Source: JAGVXH01 sp041649755 (GTDB taxonomy: Archaea > Nanobdellota > Nanobdellia > Pacearchaeales > GW2011-AR1). Taken from it: 64,000 nt of DNA. Positions 35,280-42,557 of the stretch are shown piece by piece. Position 1 is the stretch's first letter; each line of letters begins with the position of its first letter. Below the pieces are notes generated by a model that had not been told where the DNA came from, ran no database searches, and was given only the letters and a program-made list of their open reading frames with translations. Position numbers and translations under genes: made by a program. The stretch lies in contig JBAZMK010000006.1 in the NCBI GenBank assembly GCA_041649755.1, positions 5,188 to 69,187 on the forward strand, written 5' to 3'.

Positions 35280-35766
35280 ACGAGATTTAATAAATAAAGA
35301 TTACAAAGGCAATAAAGAAGAACACCTATTAAGGCAGTATGAACTATTTGTTGAAAGTTCCCAAAAAGTCAGCTCCAATAGGATGACTTCAAATAATTTT
35401 CATTTGGGTGCTAATACTGCTCTATTTGCTGTCGCTGGTTATTTATCAATTATCTCAAAACCTTTAATGGCAGTTATACTCTCAGTCATAGGAATTTTAT
35501 TATGCCTGTCTTGGATTTCTAATTTAAGTTCATATAAGAGATTAAACAGCACCAAGTTCAGAGTCATTCATGAACTAGAAGAATATTTACCTGCAAGAAT
35601 TTTTACCAAAGAGGATGAATATTTGAATGGTTATTACTGCTTCACGAAGTTTGAAAAATATATTCCTTATTTATTTATAATCTTGTATGCAATATTATTA
35701 ATCTTATTTTTGCCGTCATTAATAGCGGGTTTAATAAATTCTCTAAACCTAGAAGGAGGTATATAA
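35260..35766 (+). CDS. RipA-like small membrane protein paired with the TIR gene
   Basis: 168 residues. The N-terminal cytoplasmic helix carries LLRQYELFVESSQKVSSNRM and TSNNFHLGANTALFAVAG, the conserved start of the RipA-type octameric membrane protein family as I recall it. Two transmembrane helices follow, then a soluble loop and a third C-terminal helix pair. It overlaps the TIR gene by 20 bases. Such proteins often occur beside DUF1863 TIR genes and are good candidates for membrane effectors. The family name is from memory and should be checked. Confidence 0.6.
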   Translation: MSWTRNKRDLINKDYKGNKEEHLLRQYELFVESSQKVSSNRMTSNNFHLGANTALFAVAGYLSIISKPLMAVILSVIGILLCLSWISNLSSYKRLNSTKFRVIHELEEYLPARIFTKEDEYLNGYYCFTKFEKYIPYLFIILYAILLILFLPSLIAGLINSLNLEGGI

Positions 35767-35767
35767 A

Positions 35768-35926
35768 ATGGAAAAACAAGAAGAAAGAAGAAAAATGCTG
35801 GAAGGCATAGAAAAAGAAATTGAAAAGTTAGATAAGCAAAAAGATGAATTTCCAGATTATGCAAATAGAATTGCCGAGTTGAAAAAAGAAAAAGAATCAT
35901 TAAAGAAGGATCTTGGTATTAAATGA
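35768..35926 (+). CDS. 52-residue coiled-coil peptide at end of TIR module
   Basis: Starts one base after the RipA-like stop. A purine-rich ggaggt sits 9 bases before the ATG, overlapping the end of the previous gene. The product is highly charged and almost entirely helical (LEGIEKEIEKLDKQKDEF, IAELKKEKESLKKDLG). No homologue known to me; it may be a structural partner of the membrane protein. Confidence 0.5.
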   Translation: MEKQEERRKMLEGIEKEIEKLDKQKDEFPDYANRIAELKKEKESLKKDLGIK

Positions 35927-35990
35927 TGTCTCGGACAATGCCTAAATTACCCCAATAATCCTTAAATAATTCCAATACTCTTCTTTTCTC

Positions 35991-36335
35991 ATGTTAATAA
36001 AAAAAGAGGACGCTAGGCGACATGAAAATTCACCAACCTGTACAGTTTGGGAGCATGACCATCCAAGCAAAGACCTAAGTTATGCATTAGCGAGAATTGA
36101 TGGAACTTATCCAGAAAGCAGTAAAAAAGCTAAGAATTTAGAATGCGATACTATCTTTATCGGGCTTTCTGGAACTGGAACAATTCATTCGAAAAGAGGA
36201 GATTTTTTAATAAATCCTCAAGATTCGTGTTACATACCTAAGGGAGAAGAGTACTCAATAGTCGGTCAAAATCTTTTATTAGGGGTTACTAATTCTCCAA
36301 GGTGGACGCCTGAGCAGTATCGAGTAATAGATTAA
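35991..36335 (+). CDS. Cupin-domain protein
   Basis: 114 residues forming a single conserved beta barrel. FIGLSGTGTIHSKRGDFLINPQDSCYIPKGEEYSI is split across cupin motifs 1 and 2: GxGxxH with GD, then P-GxxH-like PKGEEY. The metal-binding histidines are reduced (one His in the first motif, none clear in the second). A TATA-like ttaaataa lies about 28 bases upstream. It converges on the SDR gene with a 4-base overlap. Perhaps a sugar isomerase-like or binding protein. Confidence 0.72.
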   Translation: MLIKKEDARRHENSPTCTVWEHDHPSKDLSYALARIDGTYPESSKKAKNLECDTIFIGLSGTGTIHSKRGDFLINPQDSCYIPKGEEYSIVGQNLLLGVTNSPRWTPEQYRVID

Positions 36336-37021
36336 TCTTTAGGCACATATCCTAGCATCTCTTTTGCCTTAGAAATATCTATATTGTCTAACTCATCAGC
36401 AATATTAAATGCCTCATACCAAAGAGTCTCATCATTTTCAATAGATTTCTCGATTCCCTGAATTGCATTATTCATACTCACCTTAGTACCATAAGGACCC
36501 TCTTTGTCGCCAATTCTTGGAAACCTTAATATTATGATCTGCATTTTCTTAGTTAATCCATAAAATGCCAAAATATTTTCTGCTATAATTTTACTTTCAG
36601 GATAAGCTAAACTGCCATCACCACATTCAATATCCTCAGCTTTTAGATACATAGGAACTATCTTATTATCTTCCTTAAGGGGGAACTTGATAGGAATGCC
36701 CCTCTCTGCACCATAGTAGGCGGTAGAACTAATGTAGATTAACTTTTTAACATCCTTCTCGATGCAGGCTTTAATAACATTTAATGTTCCAACGCAATTA
36801 TTTGAGAAATAATCATCAAAGGTTTTTGTTTCATCAGGCTTAGGAATTGCAGCGGTATGGATAACAATATCGCAACCCCCAATTGCGTCTAACAATTTTT
36901 CATAATCTCCAATATCATCTCCATCCACAATATCATATTCTACTACCTCATAATCTTTACTTATCTTATCAACTAATGGTTTTCCGAGATATCCTTTGCT
37001 TCCAGTTACGAGTATTTTCAT
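36332..37021 (-). CDS. NAD-dependent epimerase/dehydratase (SDR family)
   Basis: 229 residues. Rossmann motif GSKGYLG replaces the usual TGxxGxxG (ILVTGSKGYLG), followed by DIVIHTAA, the catalytic Ser in ISSTAYYG and YPESK (YxxxK). The family converts nucleotide sugars or similar substrates. At 229 residues it is short against about 300, and the substrate-binding C-terminus is reduced. Located in the element between the cupin and the regulator gene; with the cupin it may modify a sugar. Confidence 0.85.
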   Translation of the reverse strand: MKILVTGSKGYLGKPLVDKISKDYEVVEYDIVDGDDIGDYEKLLDAIGGCDIVIHTAAIPKPDETKTFDDYFSNNCVGTLNVIKACIEKDVKKLIYISSTAYYGAERGIPIKFPLKEDNKIVPMYLKAEDIECGDGSLAYPESKIIAENILAFYGLTKKMQIIILRFPRIGDKEGPYGTKVSMNNAIQGIEKSIENDETLWYEAFNIADELDNIDISKAKEMLGYVPKD

Positions 37022-37063
37022 TTTTTTATTAATTAATTAAATATTATAAATCTTTTCTAAATC

Positions 37064-38059
37064 TTAAACACCAAAACTTCCAGGAAAATAAGTACATTTA
37101 TGTTCTTCAGTTAATTGAACTGTTTTCTCGTCGGCGATTAAATGGCTGAATTTTGTTGTGACTAAATCTTTAACTTTCTCAAATTCGTCTAAAGTTTTTG
37201 TTTGAAATTCTATCATTAAATTACAATTGCCGACTCCTCTAACAACATAGAAGATTTCGGGTAATGTTTTTAGAAAAGTAATCATTTCTTCTTTTTGCTC
37301 TTCTGTTGTCGTCTTTAATCTCAAAAACATCACATGCCAAAGATATCCCATCTTAGCGACATTAATAAGCGGCTTATAACCTTGAACAACTTTTTCTTTT
37401 TCAATTTTCTTTAATGAATATCTAACCTGCTCTAAGGTAATTTGAGCTTTTCTTGCTAAGTCAACAGTTGAAATCTTTGCATTATTTGCGAGAAACTTCA
37501 GAACTTTCAAGTCATTTTCTGAGAGGTCTGCCATGTCTCTATGCCCGACCTTTGCATGATAATTATAATTTCCCTTAACTGAGCTATGAATATTTTTATA
37601 ACCTAATTGAGAGGCACTAATTACTATAAAGAAATTATAATCTAATAACTTTCCTTTGAGGGCTGTTAAAACCTCGTCGAGATACATACTAAATTCTCCA
37701 ACATCTTTGGCTAAGACCGAAACAATCATCTGCCACTCTCCGCTAAAAGAAGATAGCCATACAACATTTGGAATAGCTTTCAACTTATTTACAATTTTTT
37801 CTTTTTCATTATTTGGCGTATACTTAGTCTTTATAAGAACATTATAGAAAGTATACCCAAGTTTCTGAGTATCAACATAAGTTATGAATTCTTTGATAAA
37901 ACCTTTCTTGATCATATTGTCAATATGGTAATTCACAACTTGCTTTGACATTTTGAGAGTTTTACCAATAGCAGAGGCACTTTGTCGAGCATCTATATCC
38001 AATTCTTTCAATATCTTCTTTTCTTTCCAAGAAAGGTCAGAATTTTCAAAGTCTTTCAT
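37064..38059 (-). CDS. Lrp/AsnC-like regulator with two tandem DNA-binding/sensor units
   Basis: 331 residues from the ATG at 38059. A first winged helix (KKILKELDIDARQSASAIGK) with a ligand-binding-like part (FYNVLIKTKYT...EWQMIVSVLAKD) is repeated as a second unit (DLSENDLKVLKFLANNAKIS; YLWHVMFLRLKTT; CNLMIEFQTKTLDEFEK). An ATG 66 bases upstream lies before a minus-strand TATA box (gatttataaaa, near 38081-38090); the box fits a leaderless start at 38059. Tandem Lrp-like proteins act as pseudo-dimers. The regulated genes are unknown. Confidence 0.82.
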   Translation of the reverse strand: MKDFENSDLSWKEKKILKELDIDARQSASAIGKTLKMSKQVVNYHIDNMIKKGFIKEFITYVDTQKLGYTFYNVLIKTKYTPNNEKEKIVNKLKAIPNVVWLSSFSGEWQMIVSVLAKDVGEFSMYLDEVLTALKGKLLDYNFFIVISASQLGYKNIHSSVKGNYNYHAKVGHRDMADLSENDLKVLKFLANNAKISTVDLARKAQITLEQVRYSLKKIEKEKVVQGYKPLINVAKMGYLWHVMFLRLKTTTEEQKEEMITFLKTLPEIFYVVRGVGNCNLMIEFQTKTLDEFEKVKDLVTTKFSHLIADEKTVQLTEEHKCTYFPGSFGV

Positions 38060-38183
38060 TATAATGCATATTGGGACTATTTTATAAATCTTTCCCAAAA
38101 GGTCAAAAAAAGCCAATAAATACATTTAACATAAACGGAATGCTAGTAATATTAGGTCTCTGGGGAAAGGGAGGTTAATACTC

Positions 38184-38456
38184 ATGGCGAATATCACCTT
38201 AACCCCTAAAACGTTTGTCGAGAGCACTGGAAGACTTTCTTATAACGAGAGTACTCGTTCATGGGGCACTTTAAGATTTAAATCAGAATTAGTAAAAGAA
38301 TTTAGACAACTTAAAGAGAAGAGTTCAACCTTTTCTTATAAAGTTTTATTGTTCAGAAATTATGAAGAATTTGAGAAGAAAGTTAAAGATCTAATTAAGA
38401 ATAAAGAACCTATACCTCTGTTAGTCTGGTTTGAGAAGGAGAGCAAGGAACATTAG
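38184..38456 (+). CDS. 90-residue unknown protein convergent with integrase
   Basis: Starts 14 bases after a strong gggaggt motif. The product is soluble: an N-terminal beta part (MANITLTPKTFVEST, WGTLRFKSEL) and a charged helical C-terminal part. Its last 47 bases overlap the 3' end of the integrase gene on the other strand. No family recognised; the position beside the integrase suggests an excisionase or accessory factor, which is inference only. Confidence 0.5.
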   Translation: MANITLTPKTFVESTGRLSYNESTRSWGTLRFKSELVKEFRQLKEKSSTFSYKVLLFRNYEEFEKKVKDLIKNKEPIPLLVWFEKESKEH

Positions 38457-39597
38457 AATCCATTTGTTTAATGTAGGCTAATATCTGCTCCATCCTTTTT
38501 TCCATAGAGTTAACTCTGTCTTGCAAAACTCCTTTGTCTTTCTCTGTCTTTATTAGTCTTTTTTCAAGTTCAGTTTTTGTAACATCTAAGAGTAAGTCTT
38601 CTTCTGATATTGTATCACTCATTCCAAGAAGCTCAGAATAGTAGTGTATTTTGTCAGATTTTTTCCATCCAAAACGATACTTTAGAGCTGATTCTGATTT
38701 GTATCTTGGAAGCCAATAGCAACAAGAACAGTGTCTAAAATGGTACATGGTCAAGTCAGAGTATTTCTTCCCAGCGGGACTTTTCCCGTCTCCAAAAAGT
38801 TGTTTTGCTAATCTTTGAAGATATTTATTTACAGTCTGCCCTTTTATGTCAAATATATGGTCTTCGGGCTTTAGACTCTTCTTGAGAACATACTCTTTAA
38901 CTAATTCTGCTGAAAGTAATAATTTGATTCTTCTCCCAAAGGTCTTACTAACTTCATCCCTTATCATTAGTTCTTTATAGTTGTCATAGAAGTCCGATAC
39001 TTTGATATTGATTAATTCTGTTGGCGATCTAATCCCTGAATCAAATAAGAACATAATTAATACTCTGTATTCAAACTTCGCTGAATCGCATAGCTTCTTT
39101 ATTTGTTCTTCAGTCAAGTAAACCCAATGAGGTTTTGTTTTTGAAGTATCTAGGTCTGTTGTAATGTCTGGAATTTCTATTCCTTGTTTTTTACTTACTT
39201 TTATATGCCAATGCCAAAAAGCTTTGAAATTCTTTACAAAATCCACAACAGATTGATACTCCGCCCCATCTACTCTTTTTATTGTGCCATTACGCATTGA
39301 AGTAAAGTAAGTTATTACTTGTTCTTCGGTTAATGTCCTCATATCTTCAATCTTTAGATGGGTCTCAAATTGTTTTGACAAGAAAAGTAGTCTTTGCCTT
39401 AGATTGTTTAACCGAGTATAGCTTCTTGCACCCTTTTGACTTACTATTGAAACATTAAGTCCAGACTCCATATCCGTCACATATTTTATAACCGTATCAG
39501 AATTAGCCTTGCTTATTCCTGGAACACCTTTAGCTATAACTCTTTCCTTCCAGTTAAAGTATTTCTCCTTGTGTTTGTATGGATCTATCTTACTCAT
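38410..39597 (-). CDS. int: Tyrosine recombinase (element integrase)
   Basis: 395 residues. An N-terminal SAM-like core-binding domain (residues 30-140) precedes the catalytic domain: Arg190 (DSGIRSPTELI), a possible Lys in the beta hairpin near 218, box II YHFRH at 285-289 (Tyr replaces the usual first His) and nucleophile candidates Tyr319/Tyr320 (KIHYYSELLG). The last 50 residues form a coiled coil (LEKRLIKTEKDKGVLQDRV). The gene starts 109 bases from the right att core in tRNA-Asp, the standard place for an integrase that recognises that site. Confidence 0.9.
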   Translation of the reverse strand: MSKIDPYKHKEKYFNWKERVIAKGVPGISKANSDTVIKYVTDMESGLNVSIVSQKGARSYTRLNNLRQRLLFLSKQFETHLKIEDMRTLTEEQVITYFTSMRNGTIKRVDGAEYQSVVDFVKNFKAFWHWHIKVSKKQGIEIPDITTDLDTSKTKPHWVYLTEEQIKKLCDSAKFEYRVLIMFLFDSGIRSPTELINIKVSDFYDNYKELMIRDEVSKTFGRRIKLLLSAELVKEYVLKKSLKPEDHIFDIKGQTVNKYLQRLAKQLFGDGKSPAGKKYSDLTMYHFRHCSCCYWLPRYKSESALKYRFGWKKSDKIHYYSELLGMSDTISEEDLLLDVTKTELEKRLIKTEKDKGVLQDRVNSMEKRMEQILAYIKQMDSNVPCSPSQTRLTEV

Positions 39598-39668
39598 GAT
39601 TTACCTAAGCAAGGCATTTTAAAAAATACCTCGTAGGTCTGCAGTAGATATCAAAATTGAATTTGATT

Positions 39669-39704
39669 AAAAAAAGACGCACACAATTCGAGACAAAATA
39701 TACG
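39669..39704 (-). repeat. Right terminal inverted repeat of the element
   Basis: Reverse complement of 15560-15595 with the same spacing: aaaaaaagacgcacac at one side and cgta at the other (read on the minus strand). It lies between the integrase start and the att core. Its T-run on the minus strand also serves as a likely terminator for tRNA-Asp. Confidence 0.8.
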
Positions 39705-39705
39705 G

Positions 39706-39717
39706 ACGCCCCAACCG
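39706..39717 (+). other. Right attachment core (attR) within tRNA-Asp
   Basis: acgccccaaccg is identical to 15542-15553. It covers the last 11 bases of tRNA-Asp (acceptor strand and discriminator) and one following base, so integration restored an intact tRNA. Confidence 0.75.
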
Positions 39718-39778
39718 GGGATTGAACCCGGGTCCCGGCCGCGACAGGGCCGTGTACTAACCATTATACTATTGAGGC
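39707..39778 (-). tRNA. tRNA-Asp (GTC)
   Basis: Cloverleaf of 72 nt on the minus strand. The acceptor GCCTCAA pairs with TTGGGGC, the discriminator is G, the anticodon loop CTGTCGC is closed by CGGCC/GGCCG (anticodon GTC), and the T arm is CCGGG/CCCGG around TTCAATC. CCA is not encoded. It is the integration target of the element. Confidence 0.95.
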
Positions 39779-39860
39779 ATAGGAATATAATCAAGGATTG
39801 GTTTTTAAAGATTTTGATGACCAGACATAAATATAAATATTCTGGGGCTTTATTTCGTTT

Positions 39861-40388
39861 ATGGATAATGAGAGGAAAGAAGAAATTTTGGAGGTTGTTC
39901 GGAAGGCGGGGAGTGAAGAGTATGAGACGAGTTGGGACGAAAAGGGATTTCCTAAAAGTAAGAAGAAGAGCGAGGTGAGAAAGGGCAGAAAAAGTAAGGC
40001 TCTTGGCGGGAAGTTTGAGAGTTTTGTTAGGAAGGATTTAGAGGAAAAAGGGTGGATTGTTGATAAGTGGTCAAATAATGTTGATTTGGAGGAAGGAAGG
40101 GTGATTCCTGCGAAAAGGAAATTTAATCCTTTTTCTAAGGTGATGAGTATTGGGACGGGTTTTCCTGATTTTGTTGCTCTTCAATTTGTTAAGGAAGGTT
40201 TTTACAAAGTGATTGGAGTGGAGGTTAAGGTAAATGGGACTCTTAGCAGAGAGGAAAAGGAAAAGTGTAGGTTTTATCTTGACAGAAAGGTCTTTAGTGA
40301 GATTTGGGTCGCTGAAAAGACAAAGGAAAAAAATAAGGTCAGGGTGGTTTATAATTCTGCGGAGGATATTTTAGGAAGAATGAGATGA
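39861..40388 (+). CDS. PD-(D/E)XK endonuclease-like protein (Hjc/VRR-type)
   Basis: 175 residues. The N-terminal third is basic and charged. The core reads GGKFESFVRKDLEEKGWIV, then GTGFPDFVAL (Asp of motif II), VIGVEVKVNGTLSREEKEK (ExK), the order of archaeal Holliday-junction resolvases and VRR-NUC-like nucleases. A TATA-like tataaatat lies about 30 bases upstream. It is the first core gene beyond tRNA-Asp. The next gene overlaps its end by 4 bases. Substrate, branched DNA or other, is unknown. Confidence 0.72.
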   Translation: MDNERKEEILEVVRKAGSEEYETSWDEKGFPKSKKKSEVRKGRKSKALGGKFESFVRKDLEEKGWIVDKWSNNVDLEEGRVIPAKRKFNPFSKVMSIGTGFPDFVALQFVKEGFYKVIGVEVKVNGTLSREEKEKCRFYLDRKVFSEIWVAEKTKEKNKVRVVYNSAEDILGRMR

Positions 40389-40969
40389 GAGAGATAATAT
40401 TTGCAATTTTATTTTTTACGGGTTTTGTCTGTGCGATTGAGGCTGATTTGGACTGTCCGCGTTATGTTAATGTTGATGAAGAGTTTACGTGCGAGGTTTT
40501 TGTTGAAGGGATTGAAGGAACTTATGATTTGAAAGTAGAGATTGAAGATGAGGGGAAAACGGTTGCTAAGATTTTTAATCCGTCTGAAGAAAAATGGCAG
40601 TCGGCTTATTATTATCTGAAGGAGTTTATTGAGGATTCGGAAGAAGAAGAGGTTAGAATGTTAATTGAGAAAGAAGGAAATTTTAAGGGGAATTTGATAC
40701 TTAGAAAGGGAAGTAAAAAGGAGTACTTTGATTTTAGGATTGGGGCGGAGGGTGTGGAAAAGAGTAATATCTCTGATCTTTCAGAAGTTGAAAATTATTC
40801 TAATTTTTCTTTAAAGGAAAGAGAGTTTATTTCCTTAAATGAGCTTTTAGAGGGGGAGACGGAAGTGATTTACGAGTCTAATAGTCATAAGATGATTGGG
40901 TATTTGCCTTATGCTTTTTCTCTTGTTTTGATTTTTATAATTGTGGTTCTGCTTTGGGAGAAGTTTTAA
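40385..40969 (+). CDS. Secreted protein with C-terminal membrane anchor
   Basis: 194 residues. A signal peptide (MREIIFAILFFTGFVCAI) precedes a beta-rich outer domain with two cysteines (LDCPRY, FTCEVF) that resembles archaeal adhesion- or S-layer-type modules, then an acidic linker and a C-terminal transmembrane helix. It overlaps the nuclease-like gene by 4 bases. Unknown function; a surface protein. Confidence 0.65.
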   Translation: MREIIFAILFFTGFVCAIEADLDCPRYVNVDEEFTCEVFVEGIEGTYDLKVEIEDEGKTVAKIFNPSEEKWQSAYYYLKEFIEDSEEEEVRMLIEKEGNFKGNLILRKGSKKEYFDFRIGAEGVEKSNISDLSEVENYSNFSLKEREFISLNELLEGETEVIYESNSHKMIGYLPYAFSLVLIFIIVVLLWEKF

Positions 40970-40993
40970 AAAAGGGCTTTGGTTAGGGTTGTT

Positions 40994-41458
40994 ATGATTA
41001 GGGCAATAATGATTGTGGAAATTGCAGGGCATCCGCCAGAACATATAAGTGAGACTCTTAAGAAGCATGTCGGAGCACTTAATTCTTTTAAAGATATAAA
41101 AGTTAATTCTATTCAGATGAGTGAGCCGAAGGAAATTGAGGGGCAGAAAGGGATTTATACTTGTTTTGCAGAGGTTGATTTTGAGACGGAGAATCTTGCG
41201 AGGCTGAGTGACACAATGTTTGATTTTATGCCTTCTTCAATTGAAATACTTGAGCCTTCAAAAGTGTCTTTTACAGGTCAGGAGGCGTCAAGTCTTTTGA
41301 ACAATATATCTGGGAGAATGCATAGATATGATGAGGTTGCCAGAGTTGCTATTGAGAGAATGAGGGTTGCTGAAGAGCAGTTAGTGAAGCAGAAGGAAGG
41401 AAAGACTGAAAAGCCTGCAAAAGTAAAAAAGGCGAGAAAGAAAAAATCCAAGGCTTAA
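40994..41458 (+). CDS. Conserved archaeal protein of unknown function
   Basis: About 154 residues from the ATG at 40994 (a TTG at 40979 would add five). The N-terminus IVEIAGHPPEHISETL and the mid part YTCFAEVDFETENLARL suggest an alpha/beta fold. The C-terminus is a long helix ending in a lysine-rich tail. I do not know the family. Its stop overlaps by three bases the stop of the small minus-strand gene. Confidence 0.62.
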   Translation: MIRAIMIVEIAGHPPEHISETLKKHVGALNSFKDIKVNSIQMSEPKEIEGQKGIYTCFAEVDFETENLARLSDTMFDFMPSSIEILEPSKVSFTGQEASSLLNNISGRMHRYDEVARVAIERMRVAEEQLVKQKEGKTEKPAKVKKARKKKSKA

Positions 41459-41613
41459 CAAATCCCTTCTAATATTCTTTCTTTATGGTTCATTGATTCT
41501 TCAAGCCAACTTCTTACTCCTTCAATATAGGCTCTTTGGTCGGGGGAAATTCTTATGTCAAGAAGGACTTTTTTGCCTGGCTCGGAGATATAATTTTCAT
41601 TATGTTCAATCAT
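41455..41613 (-). CDS. 52-residue small protein opposite cbf5
   Basis: Starts at an ATG 22 bases from the palindromic TATA box at 41635-41642 and ends at 41455. The product is soluble (beta LLDIRISPD, then helix YIEGVRSWLEESMNHKERI). The TATA spacing, and the fact that it ends exactly against the neighbouring stop, support a real gene. A longer minus-strand frame running back into cbf5 is discounted. Confidence 0.55.
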   Translation of the reverse strand: MIEHNENYISEPGKKVLLDIRISPDQRAYIEGVRSWLEESMNHKERILEGIC

Positions 41614-41634
41614 AGAGACTAGAAGAGTCAAATC

Positions 41635-41642
41635 TTTATAAA
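41635..41642. promoter_or_regulatory. Palindromic TATA box shared by two divergent genes
   Basis: tttataaa is its own reverse complement. Its edges lie 20-21 bases from the ATG at 41663 (plus) and 21-22 bases from the ATG at 41613 (minus), the distance expected for leaderless archaeal transcripts in both directions. Confidence 0.55.
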
Positions 41643-41662
41643 CTTCTGTATAATGAAAGATT

Positions 41663-42493
41663 ATGGAAGAGATAAATAAACTTATAGGTTTTGGAATTAT
41701 AAATATAGATAAGCCGTCTGGACCGACTTCTTTTAGTGTTACGGATTTTGTCAGGAGGAGTTTGGATTTAAGTAAGGCGTCACATATGGGAACACTTGAC
41801 CCGAAGGTTACTGGGGTTTTGCCGATAACTCTTGGGCGGGCTTGCAAGCTTTCGGCTTATTTTATGCATCATAATAAAAGTTATGTTGGGGTTTTGCACA
41901 CCCATAGAGAGCAGGACATTGAAGATTTACAGAAGGTTATAAATAAGAATTTTGTTGGGAGAATAAAGCAGATTCCTCCACATAAGTCGGCTGTGAAGAG
42001 GGCTGAGAGACAGAGGGAGGTTTTTAGTTTTAGGCTTTTAGAAGGGAAGAATAAAAGGGATTTTCTTTTTTTCTGTGAGGTTGAGGGAGGGACTTATATT
42101 AGGAAGATTTGTTCGGACTTGGGGGAAATGATTGGAGGGGCTCATATGGCGGAGCTTAGAAGGACGGGAGCAGGGATATTTGGTGAGGAGAAGATTTATA
42201 CTTTGTATGAGTTTGAAGAGGCAATTAAAGAATGGAAGGAAGGGAAGGAGGAGAAAATTAGGGAGATGATTGTTTCGGCAGATGAGGCGATTAAGAAGGT
42301 TTTGCCTTTTGTTGAAGTTAAAAAAGAGGTTTTGGGCAGGCTTTATACAGGGAAACCTTTAATTAGGGAGGATTTAAAGGGAGAGATAAAAGGAGAGGTT
42401 TTTGCGGTTTTTTGTGGAGGGGATTTTGTAGGAGTATACAGAAAGGTGAACGAAAAAGGGATTGTTGGGCGGGCAGAATTTGTTAAAAATTGA
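41663..42493 (+). CDS. Cbf5/TruB-type tRNA/rRNA pseudouridine synthase
   Basis: 276 residues. The catalytic Asp lies in HMGTLDPKVTGVL, with GIINIDKPSGPTSFSV at the N-terminus and GTYIRKICSDLG downstream, all TruB/Cbf5 hallmarks. A PUA domain follows (VEVKKEVLGRLYTGKPL onward). Archaeal Cbf5 is the catalytic core of H/ACA ribonucleoproteins and can also make U55 alone. A leaderless start is indicated by the TATA box 20 bases upstream. Length is slightly short against about 330. Confidence 0.93.
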   Translation: MEEINKLIGFGIINIDKPSGPTSFSVTDFVRRSLDLSKASHMGTLDPKVTGVLPITLGRACKLSAYFMHHNKSYVGVLHTHREQDIEDLQKVINKNFVGRIKQIPPHKSAVKRAERQREVFSFRLLEGKNKRDFLFFCEVEGGTYIRKICSDLGEMIGGAHMAELRRTGAGIFGEEKIYTLYEFEEAIKEWKEGKEEKIREMIVSADEAIKKVLPFVEVKKEVLGRLYTGKPLIREDLKGEIKGEVFAVFCGGDFVGVYRKVNEKGIVGRAEFVKN

Positions 42494-42557
42494 TATTTTA
42501 GTTAATGGTATCTCTTAGACCAATAATACTTAAATAACAGGGGTTTCTTTGTTTTGA

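Larger units (their letters stand above)
15542..39717. mobile_element. 24.2-kb integrated element in tRNA-Asp with conjugation-like and defence genes
   Basis: The borders are direct repeats of acgccccaaccg at 15542-15553 and 39706-39717; the right copy is the last 11 bases of tRNA-Asp plus one. A tyrosine recombinase gene ends the element next to the tRNA. Imperfect 36-bp inverted repeats lie just inside both cores. Cargo: an orphan methyltransferase cassette, VirB2/VirB6/PrgI/VirB4-like genes, a ten-gene defence operon, a TIR module, a cupin, an SDR and an Lrp-like regulator. Coding strands inside are A-rich with AGA and GGA codons, while neighbouring core genes use many AGG and GGG. No relaxase or VirD4-like coupling protein was recognised, so it may be mobilisable or decayed. 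Confidence 0.85.

Noticed and set aside
41455..41847. Long minus-strand frame of 130 codons across the start of cbf5
   Set aside because: Its upstream half is antisense to the conserved Cbf5 N-terminus. Only the last 52 codons, behind their own TATA box, are kept as a gene.
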